Shown here one piece after another: positions 25,337 to 34,300 of a stretch of DNA of 34,647 nucleotides. The stretch comes from Desulfovirgula thermocuniculi DSM 16036. GTDB taxonomy: Bacteria; Bacillota; Desulfotomaculia; Desulfotomaculales; Desulfovirgulaceae. The notes beneath the pieces are model-generated. The model did no database searches. It worked only from the letters and a program-made list of their open reading frames with translations, and had not been told where the DNA came from. Positions within the stretch are counted from its first letter, which is position 1. Every line of letters begins with the position of its first letter. Location: NCBI RefSeq assembly GCF_000429345.1, contig NZ_AUBR01000037.1, forward strand, positions 1 to 34,647, read 5' to 3'. The position numbers and the translations under genes were made by a program.

Positions 25337-25777
25337 TTACCCCCGGCTGGGCGTAGTCAGGGAGTTCGCTGCCAGGGACTTTACCTTTTCCACCATCAGG
25401 TCAATTAAGTGGGGTAAAGGCTCGGGTATCACGCCCACTATCTCCACGTTGGAGCGATTGAGGTGCAGGAGTATCTTTTTAGCCGGGCTTTTGGCCACTG
25501 CTTCGGCCATGGCCGGGGTGAACTCCCCCAGCATGCTGTGGGCCACGAGCACGGCCACGGTACCTAAAATAACGTCCACCCGGGGGGCGTTGTAAATAAT
25601 GGCGTTTTCCCCCGTCGCCGCTTCGTTGGCCCCGGCCTTTAGCATGTTCATGGCCGCCACCGCATTGGTCCCCAGGGCGATGATTTCCACGTCTTCTTTG
25701 GGAAGGGCCCTGCGCAGCTTTTCCACAATGACCCGGCCAATACCCCCGCCCTGCCCGTCAATTACCGCTATGCGCAT
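25337..25777 (-). CDS. DUF3842 family protein, copy 2
   Basis: A 146-residue paralogue of the protein at 16844. Over the first 137 residues only about a dozen positions differ, mostly conservative (for example WN to YN, DEP to PEP), while the last ten residues are unrelated. The glycine-rich loop DGQGGGIGR and the GEFTPAMAEAVAKSPAK core are identical. The short leader AGCCTTTTGTAAGGCAG before the start is also shared with copy 1 and can form a GCCT/AGGC hairpin. No cobalamin riboswitch precedes this copy; instead hairpin copy g lies 130 bases upstream. It sits between the ECF uptake operon and the FmdE/CbiMN genes. Confidence 0.85.
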   Translation of the reverse strand: MRIAVIDGQGGGIGRVIVEKLRRALPKEDVEIIALGTNAVAAMNMLKAGANEAATGENAIIYNAPRVDVILGTVAVLVAHSMLGEFTPAMAEAVAKSPAKKILLHLNRSNVEIVGVIPEPLPHLIDLMVEKVKSLAANSLTTPSRG

Positions 25778-25907
25778 CTTCTCCCTGCCTTACAAAAGGC
25801 TATACCTATAAAAGGAAGGCATGCCGGGCTTTCCTTATTTTCCCGCATGCCACTAGCGAAAATTCACCAAAAAGAAGCCATGCCAAGGTTTGGAGGGGAA
25901 AACAAAA

Positions 25908-25956
25908 AACCATGAAAGCCGCCTCCTCCCTGGAGGGGAATGGCACCTTCATGGTT
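25908..25956 (-). promoter_or_regulatory. Leader hairpin, family copy g (before DUF3842 copy 2)
   Basis: AACCATGAA (25908-25916) pairs with TTCATGGTT (25948-25956) around a CCTCC/GGAGG helix; on the minus strand a run TTTTTTGTTTT follows. It is nearly identical to copy b over 50 bases, although the genes downstream differ. A hairpin with a TGAA loop near 26020 resembles the tetraloop hairpin before copy b. The interval 25778-26080 holds no gene. Confidence 0.7.
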
Positions 25957-26080
25957 ACCGTTCGCTCTTAACCGGGCAAATTTTTGGTGAACTACTTCTA
26001 AGCCCTTGAAAGCGGGGGCTTCAGCCACCCTACTAATTCATTTTAGCATGGAACCCAAAATACGCAAGCCCCTTTTTAGC

Positions 26081-27349
26081 TTAGCGGCGACTAAAATTTC
26101 TCCCCCGCAGCAACCTCCCGCCCCACCGCAAGGCCACGGTCACACCGGCGAGGACCAGCGCGCCTGTTACGGCCAGCAAAACCAAAGGCGGATTCCCCCT
26201 TGTCCTGGCCACCAGCAAAACGGCCTCGCCGGCGCTAGCCCCTGCGTCCTGCCTTCTTCCCGCCACCACCACGTCCAATCCCTTTGCCAAGAGGGCATAG
26301 CCGCAGCTGCCGGCACCGCCGAGGTCACAGGCCTTTTCCCAGAGCAGGTCACCACCTTCATTTACTTCGGCCAGCCATAGGTTATAGTAACCCCCCTGGC
26401 CTTCCCTCTTGCCCGCCAGGACGCAGCCCCGGCTGGAGGCGAAAACCCCGTAAGCCGCGCCCGGCCGGTCCCCGTATGTCCTCTCCCAGAGCAAGTTTCC
26501 CTGCGCGTCCACCTTAAGCAGGCAGGGTGCGAGGTAAGCTCCCTTTTCCCCGGTTACCTCCTTCTCTGCAGCCACCAGGTAGCCGTCCGGCGCTTCGGCC
26601 AGAGACCAGCCATATTCGGCACCCCCGCCGCCATATGCCCTTTGCCAGCGGAGCTGGCCGTGTTCGTCCGTGCAGAGGAGGTAGACGTCGGTAGAGCCCG
26701 CGCCAAAGGATGCCGTGTTCCCGGCCACCAAGTAGCCGCCGGGAATTTCCAGCAGGGCGTAGCCGACATCAGAGGCCCAGCCGCCGTATGTTTTCTCCCA
26801 AAGCTTCTCTCCCTGCGGCCCCAGCCTGAGAAGGTAAACATCGTACTGCCCGGCACCGTAGGACTCCGTACCGCCCGCCAGGATAAAGCCTCCATCCGTT
26901 GTCTGCTCTACGTTCCAGGCGTAATCACAGTGAGGGCCGCCAAAAGTCTTTTCCCACAGCACCTGGCCCTTTTCATCCGTTCTGACGACGTAAACATCGT
27001 GGTCGTAACCGTGGGGCGATTTGGTGTCCCCCACCACAATAAAGCCGCCCCCTTGCACCTCCCGCACACAGTAACCGCAGCTGTAGCCGTGGCCGTAATA
27101 CTCCCGCTGCCACAAAAGGCGTCCTTGAGCGTCGCACTTGGACAGGAAAACGGCACTGCCTTCCGCGGCCTCAACCCAGCCCGTTACCGCATAGCCGCCG
27201 TCTGCGGTGCCCGTCACAAAGCGTGCCTCCCCCCGTCCTAAAGGAGTTAGCGAGGTAAGCTTGCCTCCTTCCTCGCTTGCCTGTGAAAAAGATGGAGCGA
27301 GCAGCAAGCAGGCTCCGAGGATAATTGCCGGGAGCAGGCGTTCAAGCAC
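26081..27349 (-). CDS. Membrane-anchored beta-propeller protein of the ECF/DUF4430 operon
   Basis: A 422-residue exported protein. Signal peptide at 1-24 (LERLLPAIILGACLLLAPSFSQA), then about seven repeats of the form D-x-Y-L-L-R-x-D-x-x-G-x-L-L-W-E-K-T-Y-G-G followed by DGGYLVAG, which should fold into a beta-propeller. A C-terminal membrane segment (PLVLLAVTGALVLAGVTVAL) and basic tail (RWGGRLLRGRNFSRR) anchor it outside the membrane. The GTG at 27349 is chosen because GAGGGGGAGA lies six bases upstream; the frame stays open to 28036, but that part overlaps the S-component gene. The repeats lack the cysteine or tryptophan dock of PQQ enzymes. It is the last gene of the operon; a binding or docking role for the imported ligand or capture proteins is inferred. 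Confidence 0.75.
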   Translation of the reverse strand: MLERLLPAIILGACLLLAPSFSQASEEGGKLTSLTPLGRGEARFVTGTADGGYAVTGWVEAAEGSAVFLSKCDAQGRLLWQREYYGHGYSCGYCVREVQGGGFIVVGDTKSPHGYDHDVYVVRTDEKGQVLWEKTFGGPHCDYAWNVEQTTDGGFILAGGTESYGAGQYDVYLLRLGPQGEKLWEKTYGGWASDVGYALLEIPGGYLVAGNTASFGAGSTDVYLLCTDEHGQLRWQRAYGGGGAEYGWSLAEAPDGYLVAAEKEVTGEKGAYLAPCLLKVDAQGNLLWERTYGDRPGAAYGVFASSRGCVLAGKREGQGGYYNLWLAEVNEGGDLLWEKACDLGGAGSCGYALLAKGLDVVVAGRRQDAGASAGEAVLLVARTRGNPPLVLLAVTGALVLAGVTVALRWGGRLLRGRNFSRR

Positions 27350-27363
27350 AGGGCATCTCCCCC

Positions 27364-27990
27364 TCACAAACCTTCCACGTACTCCACCACCATCTTCCGG
27401 TGGAAGTACTCGAGGATTTTTTTGGTCTGCTGGCCCAAAGCAGCGCAAAAAAGGAGGTTGCCCAAGGCCCGCAGGGAATCGAAGCCAAAGCCGGCCAGCC
27501 AGGTGAGAAAATACGTCTTTAAGGTCAGGGGACGCACAAAGACGCTCCAGTGCCAGAGGTCCATAAGGGCCCCGTAGAGGTAGCCCCAGCAAAAGCAGGC
27601 CACGGTAAGGAGCCCGTTTCCGGCCCGGGGAAAGAGCACCTTTAAAAGACCCCCCGATGCCCCCACCAGCCCCCAGGAGAGCATCTGCCATGGCGTCCAG
27701 GGACCCTGGCCCATGAAAAAGTTGGAAACCAGCGGGGTGGCCGCCCCCACAAAGAAGCCCGCCCGCGCCCCAAAGACGAAGCCCGTAATTTCCACCAGAA
27801 ACATGGTGGGCTGCAAAAAGAGCAGGCCCACCCCCGTTACCGCCCGCCCGGCGGCGCAAAAAGCGGCCAGCACGGCCAGCAGCGAGAGTTGCTTGGACGT
27901 CATGCTTCCTCTTCGCCCCCAGCCCACCATTAAAAGGCAAACGGCTAAAAAGCCTAGGAGCGTAGACCATAAGCCCCATGAGACGGCCAT
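27364..27990 (-). CDS. ECF transporter S component (substrate-binding membrane subunit)
   Basis: A 208-residue protein with about six hydrophobic segments and the layout of ECF S components: AVLAAFCAAGRAVTGVGLL, then FLVEITGFVFGARAGFFVGAATPLVSNFFMGQGPWTPWQM, which matches the conserved loop of this fold (F-x-G-A-x-x-G-x-x-x-G, N-x-x-x-G-x-G-P-W-T-P-x-Q). The ATG at 27990 follows AAGGACC. It overlaps the ATPase gene by 37 bases. Together with EcfT and the fused ATPase it makes a complete dedicated transporter. S components cannot be assigned a substrate from motifs alone. The adjacent DUF4430/transcobalamin-like proteins point to cobalamin or another corrinoid, in the manner of CbrT-type systems. 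Confidence 0.82.
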   Translation of the reverse strand: MAVSWGLWSTLLGFLAVCLLMVGWGRRGSMTSKQLSLLAVLAAFCAAGRAVTGVGLLFLQPTMFLVEITGFVFGARAGFFVGAATPLVSNFFMGQGPWTPWQMLSWGLVGASGGLLKVLFPRAGNGLLTVACFCWGYLYGALMDLWHWSVFVRPLTLKTYFLTWLAGFGFDSLRALGNLLFCAALGQQTKKILEYFHRKMVVEYVEGL

Positions 27991-29702
27991 AAGGTCCTTC
28001 TCTCCCCTTCTGGAACTCCCTCTCTAACGCTCCCACTCCCTATAACAGAACCTAATTTTTCCACCGCTTCGGCCACGGTGAGCACCCCCTCGCAAAAGCC
28101 CCGGCAAAGCCTGGCCATCTGGGGGGAATAAAAGAGGGAATTTCCCAAAAGGGCGTGCTTTTCCCCCTCGGCTACAATCTCTCCCCCGTGCATGATGACC
28201 ACCTGCCGGGCATACTCGGCGGCAAATTCCACATCGTGGGTGACCACCACCACCGTGCAGCCCTTTTCCGCCTCTTCCCGGAGAAGCCTCCCCAGTTCTG
28301 CCTTCAGCCGGTAGTCAATCCCCCGCGTGGGCTCGTCGAGGACGATCAGCTGCGGCCTGGCCACCAGCACGGAAGCCAAGGCCACCCTTTGCCTTTCCCC
28401 GCTGCTCAGCTCGCGGGGGTTGGCGTTACGGTACTTTAAAAGGCCCAACCTCTCTAGCAGCTCGTCTACCAGGGTCCGCTCATTAAGGCCCAGGTTTCTT
28501 ATGGTAAAGAGCAGTTCTCCTTCCACAGTATCCTGAAAGAGGTAATCATTGGGGTTTTGGGAAAGGTAGGCCACCCTCCCCCTTATTTCCTTGAAGCCTC
28601 CCCGCCCCACGTCCTTCCCCAGGGCCCAAACTTTACCCCTATCCGGGCGGAGGAGGCCCACCATTTGCTTTACCAGGGTGGTCTTGCCGGCCCCGTTGGC
28701 GCCCAAAATAACTGCAAACTCGCCTTTTTGTAGGTTGAGGCTAACGCCCTTTAAGGCCTCGTTCCCTTGAGGGTAGGTGTACCAGACACCCTGCATCTCC
28801 ACCGCAGCAGGGTTACCACCCCTCACCGGGCTGTTTTTTGTCGGGGCAGGGGTTGGTCTCCCGGCAGGGCCACCCTCAGGACGGAGCCTGCCTAGCAGGA
28901 TCTGGCGGCCTTCCTTAACAGTAATTGGTACCGGCGAAACCCCCAGCCGCGTAAAAAACCTGGCCACAGGCGGAAGGAGCAGGGGATCGGCCCCCGCTAT
29001 CTCCTGCGCTACCTCCGCCGGTCTGCCTTCACACACAACCTCTCCCCTTGCCAGGAGGATCACCCTGTCGGCCAGGTGAAGGCACCTCTCCAGGCGCTGC
29101 TCGGCAAGCACCACCGTCAAGCCCGTTTCCTCGTTCAGGCGCCGCACCAGCTGGAGGATTTCCTCCGCCGAGGCGGGATCCAGCTGGGAAGTAGGCTCAT
29201 CCAGTACCAGCACGCGGGGCTGCATGGCCAGCACGGAGGCCAGGGCGAGCTTTTGCTTCTGGCCCCCGGAGAGGTGGGCGATAAAAGAGCCTTTTACGGG
29301 TTCCAGGCCCATAAAGGCAAGCACTTCGGCCACCCGCCGCCTCATTTCCGGCAGAGGAAGCCCCAGGTTTTCCAGGCCAAAGGCCACTTCCGCCTCTACC
29401 TGGGTTTTCACCAGCTGCCTTTCCGGGTCCTGAAAGACCATCCCCACTTCCCGGGCCACCTGGCGGCGGTCCAGGGTGCGCATTTCGCGGCCTTTAAACA
29501 GGACCCGCCCGCCCATCTTTCCCCCGTAAAAGTCGGGGATCAATCCTGCCAAAACCCTGGCCAGGGTGGATTTACCCGAGCCGGAAGCGCCCACCAGGAG
29601 CAAAAATTCCCCCTCGCGTATTTCCAGACTGATGTTCCTCAAGGCTGCTTCGGCAGAGGCGGGATAGTAATAAGTCAAATTTTCGACCTTAAAAAGGGCC
29701 AA
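27954..29702 (-). CDS. ecfA: ECF transporter fused double ATPase (EcfA-EcfA')
   Basis: A protein of about 582 residues joining both ATPases of an ECF transporter. Domain 1: Walker A GASGSGKST, Q-loop MVFQDPERQL, signature LSGGQKQ, Walker B VLVLDEPTSQLD. Domain 2: Walker A GANGAGKTT, Q-loop LSQNPNDYL, signature LSSGERQ, Walker B LIVLDEPTRGID. The DPE/NPN sequence after the Q is typical of ECF ATPases. A proline-rich linker separates them. The frame opens at 29750 but I prefer the TTG at 29702, five bases after GGGGTGG; either way it overlaps the ecfT gene. Because both ATPases are in one chain, no further ATPase is required. Confidence 0.9.
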   Translation of the reverse strand: MALFKVENLTYYYPASAEAALRNISLEIREGEFLLLVGASGSGKSTLARVLAGLIPDFYGGKMGGRVLFKGREMRTLDRRQVAREVGMVFQDPERQLVKTQVEAEVAFGLENLGLPLPEMRRRVAEVLAFMGLEPVKGSFIAHLSGGQKQKLALASVLAMQPRVLVLDEPTSQLDPASAEEILQLVRRLNEETGLTVVLAEQRLERCLHLADRVILLARGEVVCEGRPAEVAQEIAGADPLLLPPVARFFTRLGVSPVPITVKEGRQILLGRLRPEGGPAGRPTPAPTKNSPVRGGNPAAVEMQGVWYTYPQGNEALKGVSLNLQKGEFAVILGANGAGKTTLVKQMVGLLRPDRGKVWALGKDVGRGGFKEIRGRVAYLSQNPNDYLFQDTVEGELLFTIRNLGLNERTLVDELLERLGLLKYRNANPRELSSGERQRVALASVLVARPQLIVLDEPTRGIDYRLKAELGRLLREEAEKGCTVVVVTHDVEFAAEYARQVVIMHGGEIVAEGEKHALLGNSLFYSPQMARLCRGFCEGVLTVAEAVEKLGSVIGSGSVREGVPEGERRTLWPSHGAYGLRS

Positions 29703-30604
29703 CGCTTCCACCCCTTGCTTAAAAGAAGAGGCAGGGAGAGTCCCAGGCAAACCAGCAGCAAGATACCTACAGTGGCCGCGTCTTTAATTAACACATCCGC
29801 CTCCGGGTAAAACTCGTAGCGCCCATACCCGTGGAACCATCCCCAGAGGGCCAAAGAAAAAGCCCCCAGGCTGCCGGCAAGGCAGATTGTATCCCGCGGG
29901 CGCCAGAGGTGGTGCCTGTAGAGGGTGCGCTTCCCGCTGCCAAAGGCCCTGGCCTGCATGGATTCGGCAATGCCCATGGCGTCCTCCAGGGAAGAGAGGA
30001 GAAGGACCCCGTAGAGGGAGGAATATTTTTGCACCCTTTCCCAAAGGGTTCCCTGATTAAAATCCACCCCCCTTAGCTCCTGAACCTCCTTTATGCGCAG
30101 CAAGTTACGCACCACCACCGGAAAAAACCGCGTGGCCAAAACCACCGCTAAAACGGAATAATAAGCAAACCCGGCCAGAAGGGAAAGGAGCTTATCCGGG
30201 CTCACCACCAGGTTGTACAGGCAAAATAGGCTCAAGAGGACCAAAAAGCGGAGGCCGGAGGTGGCCCCGTAGTACAACGCTTCAAGGGAAACCTGGAGTT
30301 TTCCCCAAAGGGGCACCGCAGGGCCGCTCCAGATCACGGTACTGCCCGCCCTGATGACCAGGGAGTTAACAACCATGATTAAAACCACCAGCAAAAGTCC
30401 GCCCTTTAAAAATCCCTCCCACGCCTCCCTGCCCTCCGCCTCCAGGTTCAAGAGGGCCAGGAGAAAAAAGAGGGCCAAAAGGTAAAGGGGATTTTCGTAG
30501 AGGAGGCAGAGCAAAAGAAAGACCAGGAGGTAAGCCAGCATCGCTGCCGGATGAAGGCTTTGCAAAAAAAGTCCCTTTTCCCGGTAAAAGAGCTTTTCCC
30601 ACAT
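29675..30604 (-). CDS. ecfT: ECF transporter transmembrane coupling protein EcfT
   Basis: A 309-residue CbiQ/EcfT-type protein with about six hydrophobic segments. The two coupling-helix motifs are visible: RIKEVQELRGVDF and, some 45 residues later, SMQARAFGSGKRT; these Ala-Arg-Gly-like motifs dock into the ATPases. The C terminus is longer than usual, with two further hydrophobic stretches. The ATG at 30604 is used (GGGGAAGG just before); a GTG four codons upstream is possible. It lies 16 bases downstream of the DUF4430 gene and overlaps the fused ATPase gene, so the cassette is surely one transcript. Confidence 0.9.
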   Translation of the reverse strand: MWEKLFYREKGLFLQSLHPAAMLAYLLVFLLLCLLYENPLYLLALFFLLALLNLEAEGREAWEGFLKGGLLLVVLIMVVNSLVIRAGSTVIWSGPAVPLWGKLQVSLEALYYGATSGLRFLVLLSLFCLYNLVVSPDKLLSLLAGFAYYSVLAVVLATRFFPVVVRNLLRIKEVQELRGVDFNQGTLWERVQKYSSLYGVLLLSSLEDAMGIAESMQARAFGSGKRTLYRHHLWRPRDTICLAGSLGAFSLALWGWFHGYGRYEFYPEADVLIKDAATVGILLLVCLGLSLPLLLSKGWKRWPFLRSKI

Positions 30605-30620
30605 TACCTTCCCCACCCCG

Positions 30621-31313
30621 CTAGCGCCCGCGCGCTAAATCCTCCCAGCGGGGAACCGGCTTGTCCATGCTGGTGCTGTACCACCAGATTACCCTGTCCC
30701 CTGCCTTTACCGGGTGCTTGCTGGCCATGTGCATGGGCACCTCGCCGTTAACAGCGTACATCCAGCCGGACATCTGGTAGTTGGCCTGGCCGGCAATGGA
30801 TTCTACAAAATCGGGCCAGGTGGGCTTGGTGGTGTAAGGAAGGCCCGTGGCCTCCAGGGCGCCTAGGGCGGTCAATCCCCAGCGGCTCTCCCTCCTCACC
30901 CTTACTTGGGACGGTGGGAAGAGAAGCTCGCCGTTCTTGCCCACCACGGCTACCCAAACCGGAATGCCCTCATCCTGCAGGGTTGTTTGCTGCGGAGCAG
31001 CAGCTTCCCGAGAACCCCCTTCCGAGGCGCCACCCGTCTTTGGCGTAGCCTGTTTTCCACCGGCGCCTGCTGCCGCTCCGGCATCTTTGGCCGCTGGCTC
31101 CTGGATGGCGGGAGCGCTTCCGGATGCATCTCCCTCAGGCAGCGTCTCCTTAGGCGAAAGCCCACCGCCAAGCTGTCCCTTCTCCGCTACAGTTACCGAG
31201 CCGGCTACACCCTGGTGCCTTGAGGAATAAACCTTTTTTGTGTAAAAGGCGGGGCCCAGAATGCCGCCCAGGACGATGAGTAAAACCGCTAAGTAAAGGA
31301 GCCTCCTTTGCAA
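30621..31313 (-). CDS. Membrane-anchored DUF4430 (transcobalamin beta-domain-like) protein
   Basis: About 230 residues. A signal-anchor (LLYLAVLLIVLGGILGPAFY) is followed by a long Ala/Gly/Pro/Glu-rich linker (about 35-115) and a single DUF4430 domain: VWVAVVGKNGELLFPPSQV, WGLTALGALEATGLPY, GWMYAVNGEVPMHMASKHPVKAGDRVIWWYS. DUF4430 is the fold of the C-terminal domain of transcobalamin and intrinsic factor, which covers one face of bound cobalamin. No lipobox is seen. The start is the TTG at 31313 after GGGGGG; a GTG at 31328 is the alternative. It would stand at the membrane between the S-layer capture protein encoded just upstream and the ECF transporter encoded just downstream. A relay function is inferred; some DUF4430 proteins have unrelated or unknown roles. 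Confidence 0.85.
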   Translation of the reverse strand: MQRRLLYLAVLLIVLGGILGPAFYTKKVYSSRHQGVAGSVTVAEKGQLGGGLSPKETLPEGDASGSAPAIQEPAAKDAGAAAGAGGKQATPKTGGASEGGSREAAAPQQTTLQDEGIPVWVAVVGKNGELLFPPSQVRVRRESRWGLTALGALEATGLPYTTKPTWPDFVESIAGQANYQMSGWMYAVNGEVPMHMASKHPVKAGDRVIWWYSTSMDKPVPRWEDLARGR

Positions 31314-31379
31314 ACGAACACCCCCCACAATCTTTATAGGCGGGCAAAAAGCGGGGAGGGTGAGGGACAGGCTTAGTGC

Positions 31380-34300
31380 CTATCCCTCAAGGCTATCCCC
31401 AAAGCGCTTTAACAGCGCCATGGCTTCCGCACGGGTGGCTTTGTCCTGAGGGGCCAAGAGGTTTTGCGGCTTTCCGCTGAGCAGGCCTCTTTTCACGGCA
31501 GCCGCCACGGCTTTTCTGGCCCAGGTAGAAACATTTTCGCCGTCGCTATAGCGAGCTAAAAGGGCGTCCACTTCTTTTTCCTCCACCTTGGCGAGCCCTT
31601 TTTGCTCAAGTACCCTTAAAAGCACAACCGCTATCTCCTCCCGGGTGATCTCCCGCTCGGGCGCAAAGGTCTTTTCGCCCGTGCCCTTGACTAGGCCCGC
31701 CTTAAAGGCAGCCGCTACGGCCCCGTAGGCCCAGTGATCCGGCGGCAGGTCGGCAAACGCCGGTACCGCCGACTGCTCCTCTTCCAGGCCCAGCAGGCGT
31801 ACTAGGAAAGTCGCAAACTGCGCCCTGGTCAAAGGCTGGTCAGGGGCAAAGCTGTCCCCGCTTACGCCGCGGGCTATGAGCTTTTTAGCCATAACCTCTA
31901 TGTCACTCTTCGCCCAGTGGGAAGAAATATCGGCAAAGGCCTGGCGGTAGTCAAGGATGGCGTAAACCCCGCTGCGGGCGGTGCGGAAGGAAATGCTTCT
32001 CCCCTCGGGGTTGATGTTGCCGCCCACGTACTCCCACGAGCCGCCCTTTTTCTGGCGGTATACGGCGAGGTCTTTTGCGTTTACCTTTGTGGCGTCTATG
32101 CCTTCAAGGGAGACAGTAACGGTGATTTCTTCTGCAAAGTCCGTCCCGGGCCTTTCTTTAGCCCCCTCCGGGGTGAGCGCCGTCAGCTCCAATTCCATAA
32201 GCTTGCACGCCACAACCCTCGTGCCTTCCGGAAGGCTTATGTGCTCCGGGCCGACCTTGCCCGCCGCGACGGACAGCCAGGCCACATTGTCCGTTGCTTT
32301 CAGGAGGGCTTCCGTGGCCCCGGCAGGAAGCGTAAAAGTGATTTCGCTACCCGCGAGCTCAAAGGCAAACCCGCCGCTCACCAGGGCCCTGGCGGCCTCT
32401 GCCGGAAGTAGGGCGGCAAAATTCTTTCCCGCTACTTCCCGGGGCAGCTGCGCTATTAGGGTTTTCGCCGAGAGGTTCTCGGCACTGCTAACGCCCTTGG
32501 CCTGGAGCACTTCGCCCAGCTCCGCCGCCTTTGCCATTAGTTCCACCTGGGAGGTAACGCCGCGCGCCTCCAGCCTTACCTCCGCCTCTTCACCCCGCAA
32601 GCGCACCTCGGCAACTTCATCGGGCAGCTTGTTTAAAAACGGCACCAGGGCCTCGATAAGCGCGGCTGCCCTGGCCCTCAGTTCGGCGGTGAAGTCGGCG
32701 TCCTTTAATTTCGCCACCTGCTCGAGAACACCCAGGGCCTTGCCCAGGTCGCCCTTGCCTGCCTTGAAGCCGGCCAGCGCTTCCTCCAGGCTCTTTTGCG
32801 CCTCGCTCAGAGGAGAGCTGGTTTCAGAGGCCTGCTTCACCAGGTCCTCCCACTTGGGCGGCTCCTGGTCCATGGTCTTGCTGTAGTACCAGATGACTTT
32901 GTCTTTCTCCTTGACTCTATACTTGTCCGCCCCCACCATGGGCACCTGGTTGTTTACCGTGTACATCCAGCCCGCCGTGCCCTTGCTGGCCAGCCCTTCA
33001 ATGGAGTCCACAAAAGGCCCCCAAGCAGTTTCTTTGATCGTATAGGAAACGCCAGAGGCATCCAGGGCCCCCAGTGCGGTGAGGCCCCACTTGTTGACCG
33101 CCGTCACCGTGACGTAAGAGGGGCCATACATCAACTCGCCGCCTGCGCCCACTATCGCCAGGCCCACGGTCACTCCTGTAGAGGTGCCGCCGGTAGAAGA
33201 TGCCTGCACGTTTAACCGAGAGATGGCCACAAGACCGTTGTACACTGCTTTAATTACCGTGCTTCCAGCACCATTGGCCGTGACCAGACCCTTCTGCGCG
33301 CTGTCATCGACGCTGGCTATACCGGCGTCGTCTACCGACCATGCGGCATATGCTGTTACCTCGGCTGCGCCGTAAGCGTCCTCCCAAACAGCTTTTAGTT
33401 GGGCCTTTTTACCCGGTTGTAGGGTCAAGATTGAAGGAGCCAGATAAAACTTTACTTCCAAAACATTACATGCCGCCAGCAACCAGGTTGCATCCATGGC
33501 GTTGCCCGCGCCACCAAGGGTGCCGTCGGGGTTAACGGCATTGTTCAATAGATAAGAAACAGCATTATTCCAAGGACCCCCGGAGTCCTGGCCTAGAACT
33601 TTCAGTGTTAAAATTGCTTCCGCCGTATCAATAAGCGGATCGTCCCACCCGGCTATAAAGCTACCGTCTGCCTGTTGCTGGGTCACTAACCAATTAAGCC
33701 CGGCACTAAGAGCTTCCTGGATCTGTTCGTCACTCCCACCCGGGTCCAGATAATATAGCACCCTAATTGCCTGGGCCGTGGCCATGAAATCGGGGTAATA
33801 CTGGCCTTCCCACTCATAACCCCAGCTGCCGTAAACCTTGTTTTGTGTTGATAAAACATAATCCTTGGCCTTGGCAGCATCTATTTTGCAAAGAGAACCT
33901 GCCCTGCCCAAAAGGTCGTAGGCAGCCAGGTTGCTAAATATGCTAAAGGGGCCGCTGTCAAACCCTTGTTCGTTTTGTCTACTCTTTAGTATGTTAAGCA
34001 ATTGGCTAGCTAAATCCTGTTTACCCATTGCCCGGGCTGCTAACAAATCCTGGGCCAAAAGTTTGGCTTTAGTTTTGTCTGCACTGACAAGATCTTTATC
34101 TATGAGCCCGTAAACGGCATCCACAAGGCTTTGGTCGTTATAAACCCAGCCGCTTACATCGACCTCGGCTTGGCAAAGCACATAGTAAGCGTACGCGCCC
34201 ACCCCGGCATCGGCGTTTTTGGCTCCTTTAGTGAGGTACTCGTTGTAAAGGAACTGTACGGCATGATCGGCGGGAGAAGCATTAAAAGATGCAGCCCCGG

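Noticed and set aside
4302-25956. The repeated hairpins as a CRISPR array or as insertion-sequence ends
   Set aside because: They are widely and unevenly spaced, have no spacers, no transposase and no target duplications, and all keep one orientation relative to genes.
27350-28036. N-terminal extension of the propeller gene to 651 residues
   Set aside because: The extension overlaps the S-component gene in another frame and has no family features; a signal peptide with a good ribosome binding site starts at 27349.
28777-29810. Plus-strand frames opposite the ECF ATPase and EcfT genes
   Set aside because: They are shadows of strongly supported minus-strand genes with clear Walker motifs.
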